Below are positions 37,656-51,472 of a stretch of DNA of 64,000 nt, in pieces. The stretch comes from Zerene cesonia (Eukaryota > Arthropoda > Insecta > Lepidoptera > Pieridae). Each line of letters starts with the position of its first letter. The stretch's first letter is position 1. The stretch lies in assembly GCF_012273895.1 (NCBI RefSeq), contig NW_024045132.1, forward strand, positions 124,001 through 188,000. The letters are read 5' to 3'. Made by a program: the position numbers and the translations under genes. The notes beneath the pieces were generated by a model that ran no database searches, was not told the DNA's origin, and worked only from the letters and a program-made list of their open reading frames with translations.

Positions 37656-39434
37656 TTAAGAAGTCTCAACATTTCAGATACTCTAATCAAAACTCAGATA
37701 AAAACAAACTAAGCAATATTTATTTAACCTTCACAATTGTTAAACAATGAGATAAAAAATAAACATAAATACAATAGCTACGTAAAATATAGCTATGCAA
37801 TTAATATAAATTTTTAAGATAGAATCCAGTCATAACATTAATTAACGATTTCACGAATCAATATAACAAAGAACATTTACCATTTACATTACAACGAAAT
37901 ATAAAAAATTGTTTGCCTTAATGCTGTATTTACATTCATTTACTTCTTTTCGTGTGTAACATCATTAAAAATCGATTATTGCCTTGTAAAGAACCTAACC
38001 TCATCCCCGAGTAACACACATTAGCATCGTGAATAAGATGTTTTTCGTGGCAGTTCGCTAGCTGGCCGACGAAATGGCCTCTCACTTAGAGTAAAGTTAC
38101 GCTTAAAAGGTAATTTTGTACTTTATTATATTCCAGTGGCCTCAAGGGTACTTCGCTTAAAATAAACGTTTTGAAAGTAAATCGATTTTTAATATATCTC
38201 TTTTCTCGCTTTTAATGGTGACTTGACTTCCTTTTATCCTGTCAAAACATAGGCCTTTCGTGTATTTACTCGGGTCCCTTAAGCTAACAATACCTTATAT
38301 AAATAGAGTTTAAATAAATAACACACGTATTTGTCTTAATAACATCAATAAAAAGCAACGTACATTTAAAACTCTATAATCTTGCATTTATTTAACAAAA
38401 TGGTTCTTTATTATTTGAAACTATACTGCAAGTGAAATGTTTTTAAAATCCATCGATGTGTATATTGATCGCTAGCTTATAATTAAAATATTTATCGGAC
38501 GACTCAGATACGTAGCGAGTCCAACAAAAAAGTGTATAGAATAAAAGAATACCATAATGTCTTACTGGGCCTGGTAAGTAAAATCCGGAACTATAAAGAA
38601 TATGGAAAAACACTGAAAGGAGTCTCGACATATAAGGCTAAAATTGATGAACCAAAACCGCATCGTTAGATTTTTAAAATTCAATATTCCTAGCCATAAA
38701 TCGAACTCCTTGCTTAAAAAAAATGTTAAGAGAATAGCAATGAAACTTTCGAAGATTTGTATTTTCACTTCATGTGTTTGCAAATTTATTCAAAAAAGTT
38801 GTCCGGTCAATAAAGTAAATTAGGGTTGGTTTTCGAATCATTTTCCTTTGATTACATGACGACCCCAAAACTCATGTTTTCAAAAAAATTAAGATAAAAG
38901 CTACAACACTAAATATACCTACAAAGAGAGACCGTGCATTTACCCGGAACGATAAATTAAACCCCTTCCTGGCGGTTTACTTAAATTAGAAAGCAACCAT
39001 TTCTATTTGAGTAATTATAGTGGTTTTACAATAGCGCCTTTTGTTTATTAAGGAACAAACAAAAACCAAGTCTCTCTTATTGTTTAAGACTGATTTACTC
39101 AAATTTTAATTTCGGTTTATATATCAATTAGGTGAACTATTTTTAGCAGGACAAAGACTTAAATATTTAAAAGTACAGTAATTACCTAATAAAAATATCA
39201 TGAGAAAAATAATAAGTTTTTTGACGACATTACCATTGTTGTTAATACAATTTAATGAGGTTCTTAATATTAGTTACAAGTTGTGAAAGGCATTTGCATT
39301 TTAAAGTATTATAATTCTTACACTATATTCACAGACAAGCAAAACAAATGTGTCATTGTTGCAGATATAACAAACGCGCAAAATAATTATTGTTCTTGCG
39401 AACGCATCATGTCATGAAATGATGTCAAGTCAAT

Positions 39435-42400
39435 ATGGGCATGTTTACTCTCATATCCATTGTAAATTGTGGATTGTACGCATTCTTTATCATCACAAAT
39501 ATCCCGATACTGCAAGGAGAAGAGCAGCCGCAGTGCCCGAGTGTCACAGAAAATCCTATATGTCCATGTTACAATTTTAAAGAAGGTAAAAATTACACAA
39601 TTCTGTAGTACTGGCTTGACTTTCAAAATCGATTCTAATCAACATTTTGTTTCAGGATTATTTCTCGAATGTCCCAGCGCAACGCCAAATGTTGTTAAAA
39701 ATGTTTTAACTAAAATAAAAGGAACTATCCAGTCATTGTCCATCTATGATCTCGATAGTTCAATTACTGATTTAAGACCAGATTTTCTACCACCACATGT
39801 GAAGATAATTAACTTACAAATTTCTCAATCTAAGATAAGTGAAATAAACTCCAATGCTTTTACATCTATTCGAGACTCTTTGAAGTCTTTGAGTATACTT
39901 TCGAGTAGATTACAACGAATTCCACAGGAATCTTTTTTTCAACTGCAAAATATTGAAATACTTGATTTACAACTCAACGACATTAAAGAAATAGAGACAA
40001 ACACTTTTCAAGGCCTTAGATTAAGCAAAATCAGTCTGAAAGGCAATAAAATTGAAAATATTTCAGAAAATGCATTTCATTACCTAGAAGAAACTTTAAC
40101 GGAGTTGGATATTACGGAAAATTTTCTTAACGTTTTTCCTCTGAAGTCTTTGGCGAACCTGACCAAACTTAATAGTTTACGACTAGCGTGGAATAAAATT
40201 CAATCGATCCCGGATAGCTCAAATATTGCAATTCAGGAATTATTATATGTAGATCTTAGTTTCAATGAATTCACAACAATCGAGAGGAATTGGCTTAGCT
40301 GTATGCCGCATGTGAAAACATTAACAATATTTAGTAATCAAATTGAACACATAGATGAAGAAGCATTCTACTCTCTTAAAAACCTCGAAGTAATAGACTT
40401 AAGCCGAAATAAATTAATAAGTATTTCAAAAAATATTTTTCAAAAAAATGTGAATCTTCGAACAATAGATTTAAGTCACAACCACCTCCACTATATCACG
40501 GGAGTCTTTTCTAATCTAACACATCTCACAGAAATATTTATTTCAGAAAATAATATATTAGAAATTTCTGACGATGTATTTTTTAACGCTACATCGTTGA
40601 CAGTTTTAAACTTAGAACATAATGCAATTCAACATTTAAAACCGAATTGTTTTAGTTACTTATATAACTTAACCCAACTACATATGGGAACAAATTTTTT
40701 AAAGAAGCTTCCTAATAAAATTTTTCAATCAAATTCCAAATTAGTTACTTTAAGCCTCGATCATAATGAAATCGATGAAATAAGTGATTCAATATTTGAT
40801 AAATTGGAAGAATTAAAAGAAATAAGGCTTCAACATAATAAAGTGACTCATATAAAAAGAAATGTATTTAGCCCATTGCCCGGACTCTTAGAATTACACT
40901 TACAGAATAACGCCATTCAGAGTATAGATTCACATGCATTTATAACTCTAAGGAAACTCCAACATATAAATCTGCAAGATAATTACTTAACTACAATTGG
41001 TGATGTATTTCCCAACAGAAATTCCACATTAGTTTCAATACAACTCAGTTCTAATCACCTTTCACTTTTAAAAAACAGTTCACTTCGGGGTCAAGTCAAT
41101 GTACAAATAATGTGGCTGACACAGAATAACCTAAAAATACTTACTTTTAATCTATTTAACGAATTATTTAATATTCGTAGGTTGTATATAAAGAACAATT
41201 CTATTGTACATATTGAAAACAGGGCATTTATGAATCTGCAAAAAATTAAATATTTAGATTTAAGTAGTAATAAACTTACAAATTTAAGTAATGAGACATT
41301 TTATAAGGTTGTAACGTTGGAAGAATTGTATTTGCATAAAAATCATATTAGTCACATAGAAAAAGATACATTTAAGCATTTAATAAAATTGAAGATATTA
41401 GACTTGTCGGAAAATGAAATCATAATTTTAGATTTCGATATGTCAACGTTGCCAGTGAAGCAACTTCGCTTGAACCTTAATTCAATATCGATCATTGAAT
41501 CAAATTCAATAAAAGCTCTACCAAATTTAAATGATCTCCAAATGAACAACAACGTCCTTACCTGGGATGACATCACACACATACAAATACATGGATTGAA
41601 ATCTCTTGTATTATCATACAATAATTTTACTTTTCTCGAAAACAAAACTTTTTCCCACTTACCATCTTTGCAATCCTTATCACTGGAAATGTCAAATATA
41701 TCTCAATTGTCTCCGACAATTTTTACTAAGAATCAAAATCTCATACGAATTAATTTAGCGTATAATAATTTAAAAGATCTGCACAAAGATGTGTTTGCAT
41801 ACACCACTATTTTACAAGAACTTAATTTAAAGGGAAATTCCTTCTCTGATTTTCCACATGTTGCATTATTTAACGTGACATCATTGGAAATTTTAAACCT
41901 TTGTGATAATCAACTACATGGTATTGATTTTTTTAGATTCACTGGATTACAAAACTTACGAACCCTCAATCTATGTAATAATCGTATTTCAATTCTTAAT
42001 GGATTTAATTCTCCATCTTTAAAAAATTTAGTTACCTTAAATTTGAGCAACAATTTGCTTACAGTTCTCCCACCGAATTTTTTTCAGCATTCATTGGGTT
42101 TAAAAGAAATAGACTTGTCACACAATTTTTTCAAACATGTACCTAGTAATGGTCTATCTGAAACAGTTTTGCCCGCTTTAACCACACTAAATATGTCATT
42201 CAACTCTTTAGAACAGTTAATGCTTTCACATCCGGTAAAACAGTTTCCATTATTGGAAGAACTTATTATCACAAAAACCAATCTGACAATAATAACGAGC
42301 AAGGATTTTGAAAATTTTCCATCGTTAAAAAAATTAATATTGAAAACCAATTGTCTCATTCGATTATCACCGGGTGCATTTTCAAAACTTCATAACTTGG

Positions 42401-44122
42401 AGATATTAGATATGAGCGAGAATAAACTTGAAAATGTTCCTAGAGAGAGACTGCAAGGCCTTTACTCAACAAGAGTTCTGAATATATCACAAAACATTAT
42501 ACGGGAGCTGGAGGAGTTCACTGGTGACTTGCAAAGTTTACAAAAACTGGATCTATCTTTTAATCATATAACAAGAATAAGCAAAAGCATATTTCGATAC
42601 CTATACAGCCTCGTGGAATTAAATTTAAGCGGAAATTGGCTCTCATTTATAGCAACGGATACTTTCAGAATGCTTCATAAAATTGTGCACATAGATTTGA
42701 GCAAGAATTACTTTGAAGTCATAAATACTAAATTGTTAGTATCAATTGAAGCACAGGTCAAATCAATTGCATATGACGGTATGTTAATAAGAATAGTATA
42801 CAAGATAGTTTCTTTAGAAGTAGATAAGATCTTCCTAATAATAAATAGTATTTTAGAATTTTATTTGATTTTGCCCGTTATTTTACATTAATAAACATAT
42901 ATTTAATCTTGCAGAAAACCCTTTAACGTGTAATTGTGAATCTCAAGAGTTATGGAGATGGATGCAAATTCATTACAAAATTGTCCTAAAAGGAAGCAGC
43001 AACTTACGATGTGAGCACCCTGAAGAACTACATGGTTACAGTTTTATGGAGCTGACATCGCAAAAGCTATGCGACGTGCCGGTCGTAATTCGTATCGCAA
43101 TACAAGACATACAAACCTATTCTGTAATAGTGTCTTGGCAGAGCCGCAATCAGAGCGGCTTAAGTGGATATCAAGTAGCTTACTACAAGGAACAGATGCC
43201 AGGAGTAGTAAGTATTGAGCATGACTTGTTTTTGACGAAACGTTTTATGAATTCAATCATGCCAATTATCTTTGTTTAAAATTTAATATTCACCTGAAAA
43301 CAAATGAACATTAATAATGAAATGTAATGACTGAAACGTGTTACATGAAAAGAGTAGAGCAACCATTACAACAAACATTTGAATACAAAGGCTGTGCATC
43401 ACTTCAATGGACCATAAAAAATATTTATGTTCCTCGACCGTGGATATTTTGGTTGTACAGTGAATTCGTTTAAATCTTCCTTTTAACAATTGTTCATACC
43501 ACACGCGATTTTTGACGCCGTACAAATAGCGGCTTAATTTTTTGTTTTATATATTAGATGTTTCATTTTTCAGATACGCGGTAAAATATTGAATACTACC
43601 GCAAGAATGACAAGACTGAATCATTTAACTCCAGGAGCTAAGTATACAATTTGCGTTATAGCTATGGGCAACTTTGGGGCGTCAGGCGGATCCTCGTTGC
43701 CAGACGCACGAATTGCTACGTCATCGGAAAACAACAGTGCTCAATTGTACGGCGACGAACACCTCTTTAATCACTTGCGAGGCTACATGAATGACTCTCA
43801 AACTAGCAAATGTACGAGCGTGAATACAATAGAAATCTTTGGAACGTCGTTAGATAGCCCCTTTTCTAACACATATATGGGAATTGCTGACATATTAACA
43901 AGGAGACTCAGCCTTGTCGTAGGTTGCTGTATAGGTTTTATTGTGTTCATTGTTTTAGTATCAGCTCTAGGCTATATGAAGACTAAAAAGCGACCCGTTG
44001 CTACAAAAACTGAGATACAGCAAGCGCCACAATATATTTCTTATGATAATTTCCCAGTTCCTAATATTGAAGCCCAAACAACAGATATGGACATAAATAC
44101 AATATCTGATATAAAACCATAA
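39435..44122 (+). CDS. Chaoptin-like LRR transmembrane protein, four exons
   Basis: My model joins 39435-39585, 39656-42778, 42915-43207 and 43574-44122 (1371 residues). All three introns (70, 136 and 366 bp) are GT-AG, in phases 1, 1 and 0. The ATG at 39435 has an in-frame TGA just upstream (39420) and opens a hydrophobic signal peptide (residues 1-28). An LRRNT-type cap follows (Cys34, 43, 45, 56; the exon 1/2 junction reads EGLFLECP). Roughly 40 LRRs of about 24 residues (LxxLxLxxNxLxxI) fill exon 2. Exon 3 gives an LRRCT cap (NPLTCNCESQELWRW, four Cys). Exons 3-4 form a fibronectin III-like domain (VSWQS, GYQVAYY, LTPGAKYTICV). A transmembrane segment lies at about 1301-1324, with a 47-residue tail. 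The N-terminal region resembles the arthropod chaoptin family of cell-adhesion proteins. Drosophila chaoptin is GPI-anchored, so the FN3 plus transmembrane end points to a chaoptin-like paralogue. A continuous reading from 39469 is an artefact of reading through intron 1. A role in adhesion is inferred. Confidence 0.9.
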
Positions 44123-44560
44123 ATTAGAACACATGACTCAATGAAAATTTCTCAGAAATCCTTGATGGTGTTTTCAAATACTGATGCCATTACCAAATTG
44201 ATTTTTTATATAATAACTCAGTACTGTACTGTACAAGTAATGATAGGATACTCAAAATAACATTTTATTCTAATTAGTGTATTATGCTTAACTGAAAATA
44301 TATCTTTAATTATTATCTTCCAAACGTATAACGTTTCGTCTAGTGTTTAATATGATTGTGATTTTAAAACCTAATTTTATAAAACGTGATGATTTAAGTT
44401 AATCTTTGTATATATTTTATTGGGGAAAATGTAAAACATATTTGCAATTGTAAAAATATTAGGAATATAATTTATCTTTAGTGTGTAAGTATAAACGTAA
44501 TATGAAATTTACTTAATTACAACTACTTCAGTAATATAAACATACTATTATGTGAAGAAA

Positions 44561-44676
44561 AATAAAAAAATATCAGACTTAATTTAGTATTACCGAAATG
44601 TACCAAATTTTTTAATTGTATTTTAAAATAAAAATTTGATTAAATTTAGAATGTAAATTGTAGCTTTAATAATAAA
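44561..44676 (+). terminator. Poly(A) signals of the LRR gene
   Basis: AATAAA hexamers lie at 44561-44566, 44627-44632 and 44671-44676, that is 440-555 bp after the stop codon at 44120-44122, in a very AT-rich stretch that fits a 3' UTR. Which one is used cannot be told from sequence; the AT-richness also makes chance hexamers likely. Confidence 0.5.
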
Positions 44677-44899
44677 AGTTTTAAAATTATATAACTTTCT
44701 TTTAATAAAATTCATATCTAAACTCAAAGTACCCGTATTATTATAATGTAAACGGTAATATTCTTTCTAACAAAAATGAAAATATTGCAAAAAGTTTGAA
44801 ATGTAATCATCATTGATGTTGGTTTTGAGCCCCCAATGCTAACAAAGGGGTGTTATAAGTTTCAAGTCGATATCTGTATTACTATCTGCGTTTATATGC

Positions 44900-45015
44900 A
44901 AGTGTGTCTGTCTGTGGAATCGCAGCTATGAAATGCACGGACCGATTTCAATTTACTCATCTGGAAAACATTCTCCTTGCGGTGGTTTTTAGCTGTTTTA
45001 TGAAAATTAGTCAAA
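44900..45015 (-). mobile_element. Dispersed repeat fragment, family T
   Basis: AGTGTGTCTGTCTGTGGAAT, CGCAGCTATGAAATGCACGG, CATCTGGAAAACATTCTCC and TTAGCTGTTTTATGAAAATT follow the order of 11560-11690. Confidence 0.45.
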
Positions 45016-46387
45016 GTTGATGCACGACAAAAATTCCGGATTTTATTTTTTTCACATCTCCTCCAATAATGGTAGGTATCAAATAAACGGTTTGACCACT
45101 AAAATACTAAACATCATAACAAATTTCAAATTCAAGATAGCCGACAATTCAAATGGAATCGGGGGCAAATTTTAATTGAATATTACATTGGATGTAGATA
45201 CAACAAAATTGAAAGACACTGAATCCGTGTATGGCACCCAGCCTCAGTCTTAAAATAATCGGAATTCTAAAGACTAATGATTAACTAACTCCAACTTATA
45301 CTAAGGCCAAACATTTGAAGCTATTCAATATAAAAATGCGATACAACAATAGTTAAAAATATGACACACGTTTCTGTGGTATGATTTTATTTCTATAGAG
45401 ACACGTACTTCGAATACAGAAAATTACAAGTACGTTGTTCGTATAAAATTGATTAAATGAATTATTCAGCATCAAGTGTCACGATTCATTGATTCTCGAG
45501 AGAATCCATTCATTTACACCGATTTCCGAGCTCACCATCGATTGCGATTTCGATAAAGCAAGAAGTCAAATAAAATTTTAAGTCAATACATTGATTTTCT
45601 CTTGCTACAGAACTGAATAGATTCCATTACCATTACCAATGAATACGTAAACCTTATTTAAAATTGAGTTGCGCAATGTATAGTTATGCTACATAATAGT
45701 TATAGATTAAGGACTAAATTCACATAAGTACAACATTCTTTAAATAGGAATATCTGTTGTATCTAACCGGTAAGGAAACTTTACAGTTAAAATTATGATT
45801 TAGAATTAATATGACATAAATTAAATTACCGCTACAGGCTTATTAAGTCGAGAACGCCAACCTATACTCTCAGTTAACGTTTTCCTGTTTAATTTTTAGA
45901 GTCTTCATCGGGTAGTTATACCTGAAATGTTTTTCTGGGGATTTGAAAATGGGTGTTTTCATAGATTCAATATTTCTGTTTTCAAATTTCTGGGGCCTCC
46001 TTGCATTTTTTTGGCTCGCCTCGCCATATTGGAAAAATTAAGTTTATTTTGCGTAGAAAAGTATTTTTTTTTTAAATTGTCTCACAATTGTATCTTAATA
46101 ATCTTTTCCCGTGAAATCTATAGTTTCGGCACACGAAGCGTTTGAAAATATTACTTATGCTTTCCGCGGGATAACTCTTTTCCAGACCATCTTAATATCT
46201 ATAATAAAAGCATCCTAATACAAATACGACCCATTCCCTTAGTCAGACATACCTTTAACCAAAGTTATTTCTTCAAATACTCATTTATTGCTGGTTCTTG
46301 ATAATGTAGATTGATTAAGCTGCCTTGCGCTGCAGTCGCAAAGTTACGTGAAGGAAGACAGATAAGACACGAATCGGTGATTATATA

Positions 46388-46602
46388 TGAACTAACTGCG
46401 CCCCGCGGTTTCACCCGCGTAAGTCCGTATCCTGTAGGAATATCAGGATAAAAAGTTGCCTGTATGTTGCTCCATTTTTCCAACTGTTTACGTACCAAAT
46501 TTAATTGCAATCGGTTAAGTAGTTTTTGCGTGAAAGAGCAACAAACACACACACACACACATCCTTACAAACTTTCGCATTTATAATATTAAGTAAGATA
46601 AG
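46388..46602 (+). mobile_element. Decayed dispersed repeat related to family R, with CA microsatellite
   Basis: CGCCCCGCGGTTTCACCCGC, AATTGCAATCGGTTAAGTAG, TTTTTGCGTGAAAGAGCAAC, a CA run (46545-46561), CTTTCGCATTTATAATATTA. Near-complete copy. Overlapping minus-strand frames are not genes. Confidence 0.65.
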
Positions 46603-47197
46603 ATAATGTTGCAATATTGTGGACCTTACCACGAAATTCATGTTAGAAAAGAGATATATAATCAAGAAATTGCAGCTTATGTAGCAAGTATACTGGTATA
46701 CTGGAAATTCGAACAGAGCGTTTAAATCCACTTTTAAACATCCCAAAAAAGCTTTCCACGCAAGTCCATTTTTGAACCAAATGATTAAACCGAAGCATTT
46801 TAATATTTTATTTGATTTATCTTTGTATAGTTTCAGTTCTTATTAATATTAGTTGGCGTGTCTTCAATAAATAAATATATCGAAGATTTTTTTTCATATT
46901 AGGTACAATTAAAATTTTATTTTTTCTCGCCATACTATGGAGAAATTAGGACCATCCAAAATAGAAACACATTTGCGACGTAAGCGATTAACTCGCTCAG
47001 CTATTAATAAAACATTGTTAGAACAAATAAATCTCACATCAAAGGAGGTTTCATATTTAGAAATAAATTTAATTAAATACTGAGGAGTTGTATTAAAATT
47101 GAACACAAGAAACCAAGAATTGTTTAATATGCTAGATTTTTAACTTTCAGTTAGAAAGGGTTTTCAAAAGCATTAAATGCTTTTTACATTTAAACTA

Positions 47198-47380
47198 TCG
47201 GTCCGCCCCGGCTTCACCCGTGGTATGTATTTTCTTCCCACAATGATTTGTCGAGGCGTTCTCGAGTTTTGCCCTTAGCAACACAAATAGCAATTTTTAT
47301 TTATATAAATGAGCTCATGTTACCGTTATTTTTCACCACCATTCTAAAATCATCACAATAGTTTGAGTTTCTTAATTTCA
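47198..47380 (+). mobile_element. Decayed dispersed repeat related to family R
   Basis: AAACTATCGGTCCGCCCCGG and CTTCACCCGTGGTATGTATT are the class's left signature. The right part is only loosely similar. Confidence 0.45.
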
Positions 47381-50300
47381 ATATGTTACCGTTTATTTCA
47401 AGATTAAAATAATTAAAGAGACTAAATCCTGAATGATATAGGAGTTTGTGTCAAGTACAATTTTCGTTCTAAAAAGATTTAAAAATAAACAGAATTTAAA
47501 ACGAGGAAGTGATTAACAATGGCGTAAAAAGAATGATCGTTCTTTTACGATGTTTCAAAGAAGTGAGCGCGTAACCGCATGTTGCGAAACAACGGGCATA
47601 GTGCCGCCGGCCCTTTGATAGGATCTTACTTCCCGCTATACTCGTATTGGGAAATATGAACATACTGGCTTTAAGTTCGATAAATTATTATAGAAGAATC
47701 CTAAATCACATAATTTTAATATCCCCTATACATACAACAACATGGCTTTAGCAAAAAGCGAATGAAATGTCAATTCTACAAAAATCCATTTACATTGTCA
47801 TTGCAGTTACAGTTTCTAAAGACAATCATTGAGAACAAAGCGCTACCCATACATTAAAGTATAGCCATTCGTATGTAGCAGGTTTGTACGAAAAGCAATT
47901 GAGGCAGCAATATTCCAGTGGACAAAGGAATCGCGTTTCTAAGACAAAGACGCAAGCACACACAGCTCAAATCGCAACCCAGAAACAATAGTGTTCATAT
48001 CGCCATTGTCCCTTTCAATAATCGTCTACTTTTGTAGTTATTGATATCATCATAATTGCGCTTGAAATATAGGGTATTGGTAGTTTTACGACGTCATTCA
48101 CGAAAGTATTTTATTTTGGAATGCAACAATGACTAAACATTATCAAATTACCAATTATTGAAGGCAAACTATCTTGGTGTTATAAATAACAATGTTTGTT
48201 TACACGTATACCTCGTCTACATATATTATACTCGTATATGTGTATTTACCTTATAATACCTATTTATCTAGTCTACCTTGCCATCTATGGCAATTAAAAG
48301 TTGTAATATGTTACAAACATTTAATTCCTTATTAGGAGATAATCGCTAAATCTTACATAGAATTATGAATCTCATTTCTCATCTCATTCTCATTTTTCCA
48401 TTCCAATCCAAAAATCCAAAAAGAAGATTGTTTCATATTCAGACAGAGGCGAATATTGATCGGATTTTACTCCAATATCTTAAAGACAGATTATACTTTA
48501 TTTGCTTTTGTTCAATAATATTTTTTATACTTTTTTTTGTACTTGATAACTCAGACCTGCCTGGACCAATTTTGGATAATTGCTTATTATCTGAATGGTT
48601 ACTTTTTAAATACCTTGCAACATCGCTCCATTAACGTCCGAGGTCATTGAACGATGTATTCCAGGTTGTCAGCTGGTAATATAATTGGACACACTAATAA
48701 TCATTTACGTTATGGCGTTTACTTAAGGATTATAATGTAATCTACTTTGTGTACCAGCTCGCATAACATAAGCTCACATTTCCTAGTAACCTCAATAATG
48801 CTCTGGTACAAAACGAGATTAACAAAAGCTCTTTAATTAGACATAACAATTAGAAATATATGGAATGTACATAATTTATCAAATGTGGTTAAAAACAAGT
48901 CTCTGAACTTTTTAAATGTATTGCATTTTCAAGCTCAGGTCTCTGAGTTTGAAAATTACATTTTAAAGGTAATTTTAAAGTTCAAGTCACTGCACTAAAG
49001 TCACTCGAAATTAGCAAAATTGAAAATAGATAGTCATATGGTCATCTAAAAGATTTTGCACGTGTATTTTTAATCTTGAAAACGAATGGTTGGTTTTAGT
49101 AAATAAGAAATTAGTAATTAAATAAGTATTAAATGCTCTGATATTCACACTGCAATGCAAATAAAATATGTTAACAGTTTAAACCAAAGGAAATGGTTTT
49201 AATTTTTTTAAGTAGATTTATATTACAATATTACAAAATATAATACGAGTTTTCTATAAAATTACTCAGAAGCTATGCTCTATGAATATGAAATAATTAA
49301 AATGTATCCCTACCCGTTCAATAGGTACTAAGTATGTACAGAACAAAGAATATTAGCATCTCCCTGATAGGGAGTTTTAAACGCCGCTAGAATCGTTTTG
49401 CCCTGCCGTGGTAAAAGTCTCATGATTTTATTATATTTTGGTGAAGTAATGTCTTCTAAAAATACCCATAAGCCGATAATAAACAATGCTTTCTACTTCT
49501 TTTTATATATGGAAATGTTACATTGGTTGTGAATTTTTATATATGTTCACCCCCAAACTATGTATTTATTTACTGGGTTTATTTTTAGCAAATATTCGAT
49601 AAATGAAGTTATTAGTTTCCATAACTTTTTTTTCTTGGCTTGCGTAGGAACTGAGTTCACCGGATCAGTGAGTTATAATTAAAAATTCGAGTCAGTGAAG
49701 AGATGTGTTCTATTTATAATCTACAGTCATTTGTTCTTTGTGGCGTCCGCAGTACCATAGAATATTACTATTTTAGTAAAACAAAAGATTTACAAAATTA
49801 CCTTCAACATGGGTAGCAGCAGTACAAGTCCCGATCTATTCTAAACATTTTAGTCTAGCTTTTAGTCTATTATAAGAGATATTGTACACTTCGCTCAAAG
49901 ACCATTGTTCTTTTGCTCTGATCTGAAGTGTTTAGCACCTTGTGTTTACTCAGCCGAAGCTCACTAAAAACAATACGTGCTTGTGGCTTGTAGAGGCTCA
50001 CCATTATAACGGTCAAGTAGCAATATTATCTCTGGCATTATCTTTACGACGTCACGTGACGTCTCACATAATATTGAAATTGCTAACATCAACAAGTACA
50101 GATAATGAAATTTACGATGAGATTGCTACATCAATAGTTGATTGGCATACCTAATGTAATGTATCCTAAAATAACATAATTTCCAAGACGGAACACAACA
50201 TTACTCGATCATCGGTTATTTTTATCGAGTCATCTTTAAATTCATAATATACTTACAATAAATCCCTAGAAGATACGTTGTATAATAATAGATGAAATAT

Positions 50301-50574
50301 CCCTATAATAAAGTTTCCTGGCTACAACGCCTCCTATACAATATAGATTAAGACTTAGCCTCTTGTTCCAATCCCCAATAGATTTCTATTATGAATGAAC
50401 ATGAAGTATGGTATCAATATAATTTTTAATTCATAATGAGAACGGAATTGGAATAAAACTTTTAACTCTCTTAGAGGCTTAAAGGCCTCTGGGAATCATT
50501 ATTGTTTTAAATGTAAAATGTTGTTACCTTTAAATTATTTTAAATTAGCAACTATTGAGTTTTTTGTTGAAACT

Positions 50575-50705
50575 TCTTTCCAAACCGGTGGTTAAAAATT
50601 CATTTCTGTATTTTTGACGATTCATGTCGATGACGATGGAAGCGCTTCCTAACAAAGTTAACTTAAATAAATAAATGTTTGAATTTAAGTTCAATTGTCA
50701 ATGTT
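50575..50705 (+). mobile_element. 3' tail of a non-LTR retrotransposon, family U
   Basis: CCAAACCGGTGGTTAAAAATT, GACGATTCA, then AAATAAATAAATGTTTGAAT. Collinear with 56280-56420. Confidence 0.5.
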
Positions 50706-51472
50706 TGGATACAAGTAATTTTAATGTTTTTATAAACATTTTTTAATGTTTTTTATTTGGAATTTATATTCCTAACATCAAATTTACAATAAATAACTAA
50801 ATCAACTTTCAAAGAAGTCGTAGAAGCAGCTATAACAATATCAAATGTTTAGCTTTGAAAATTCAACAATGCAATATCAGTTTTGAGAATCGATTTAAAC
50901 CCTTTTATTTCTATTGATGTATAAGTAAAATAAAAGATCAATGCAATATGAATATGTTATAGACTAAACTGACCGAGTAGGCGAAAAACGAGAGAGCTCG
51001 CTCGAGAATTTTCTTCAGAAATAATTTCTTCGTCTATTTGTCACTTTTAAAAACTAGCCGAATTGAAAATTATTAAAAAAAGGTCGTCATTTACTAAAAT
51101 ATAAATGAGAAAAATAGGAGATAATGACAGATGATAAATATAACAACTATTTAAATATTAGTATACAAGAGATAGTTAATATTACTGAGTTTGACATTTG
51201 TTACATACATAATATTTCATTCATTTGGTGCAAAATCGCTTTTTGGTTAAGTTAAAGTCGCACAGTTTCTTTCGGTGTTCAATATTGTAATAACGGACAT
51301 AATAAGTCATATTTCATAGAAACTATACATACTTGCTTCGGCGAGTGAAATAATAGAGAAATTTATTGTCATCTGTCCACGCATTATTGTATAGATAAAT
51401 AATAAACAATAAAAAAAAGCAATATGTATAAACTTTAGAACAAAGTAATCATAACGCAATAAAAGATTATAA

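Larger units (their letters stand above)
30226..39434. other. Gap and AT-rich DNA upstream of the LRR gene
   Basis: Possibly the first intron of the LRR gene if the 30-kb exon belongs to it. It holds the N gap, the repeats listed and a motif-free 107-codon minus-strand frame (32318-32641) in somewhat less AT-rich sequence. Acceptor-like TTGTTGCAG ends at 39364 and TATATTCACAG at 39334. Confidence 0.5.

Noticed and set aside
39469..39655. N-terminal part of a continuous frame beginning at 39469
   Set aside because: It runs through intron 1 in the wrong exon-1 frame; the spliced start at 39435 gives a signal peptide and intact cap.
41352..41645. 97-codon minus-strand frame inside the LRR exon
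   Set aside because: Shadow of the LRR coding sequence; the same holds for the frame at 42084-42359.
43283..43525. 80-codon minus-strand frame
   Set aside because: Lies within intron 3 of the LRR gene with no motif.
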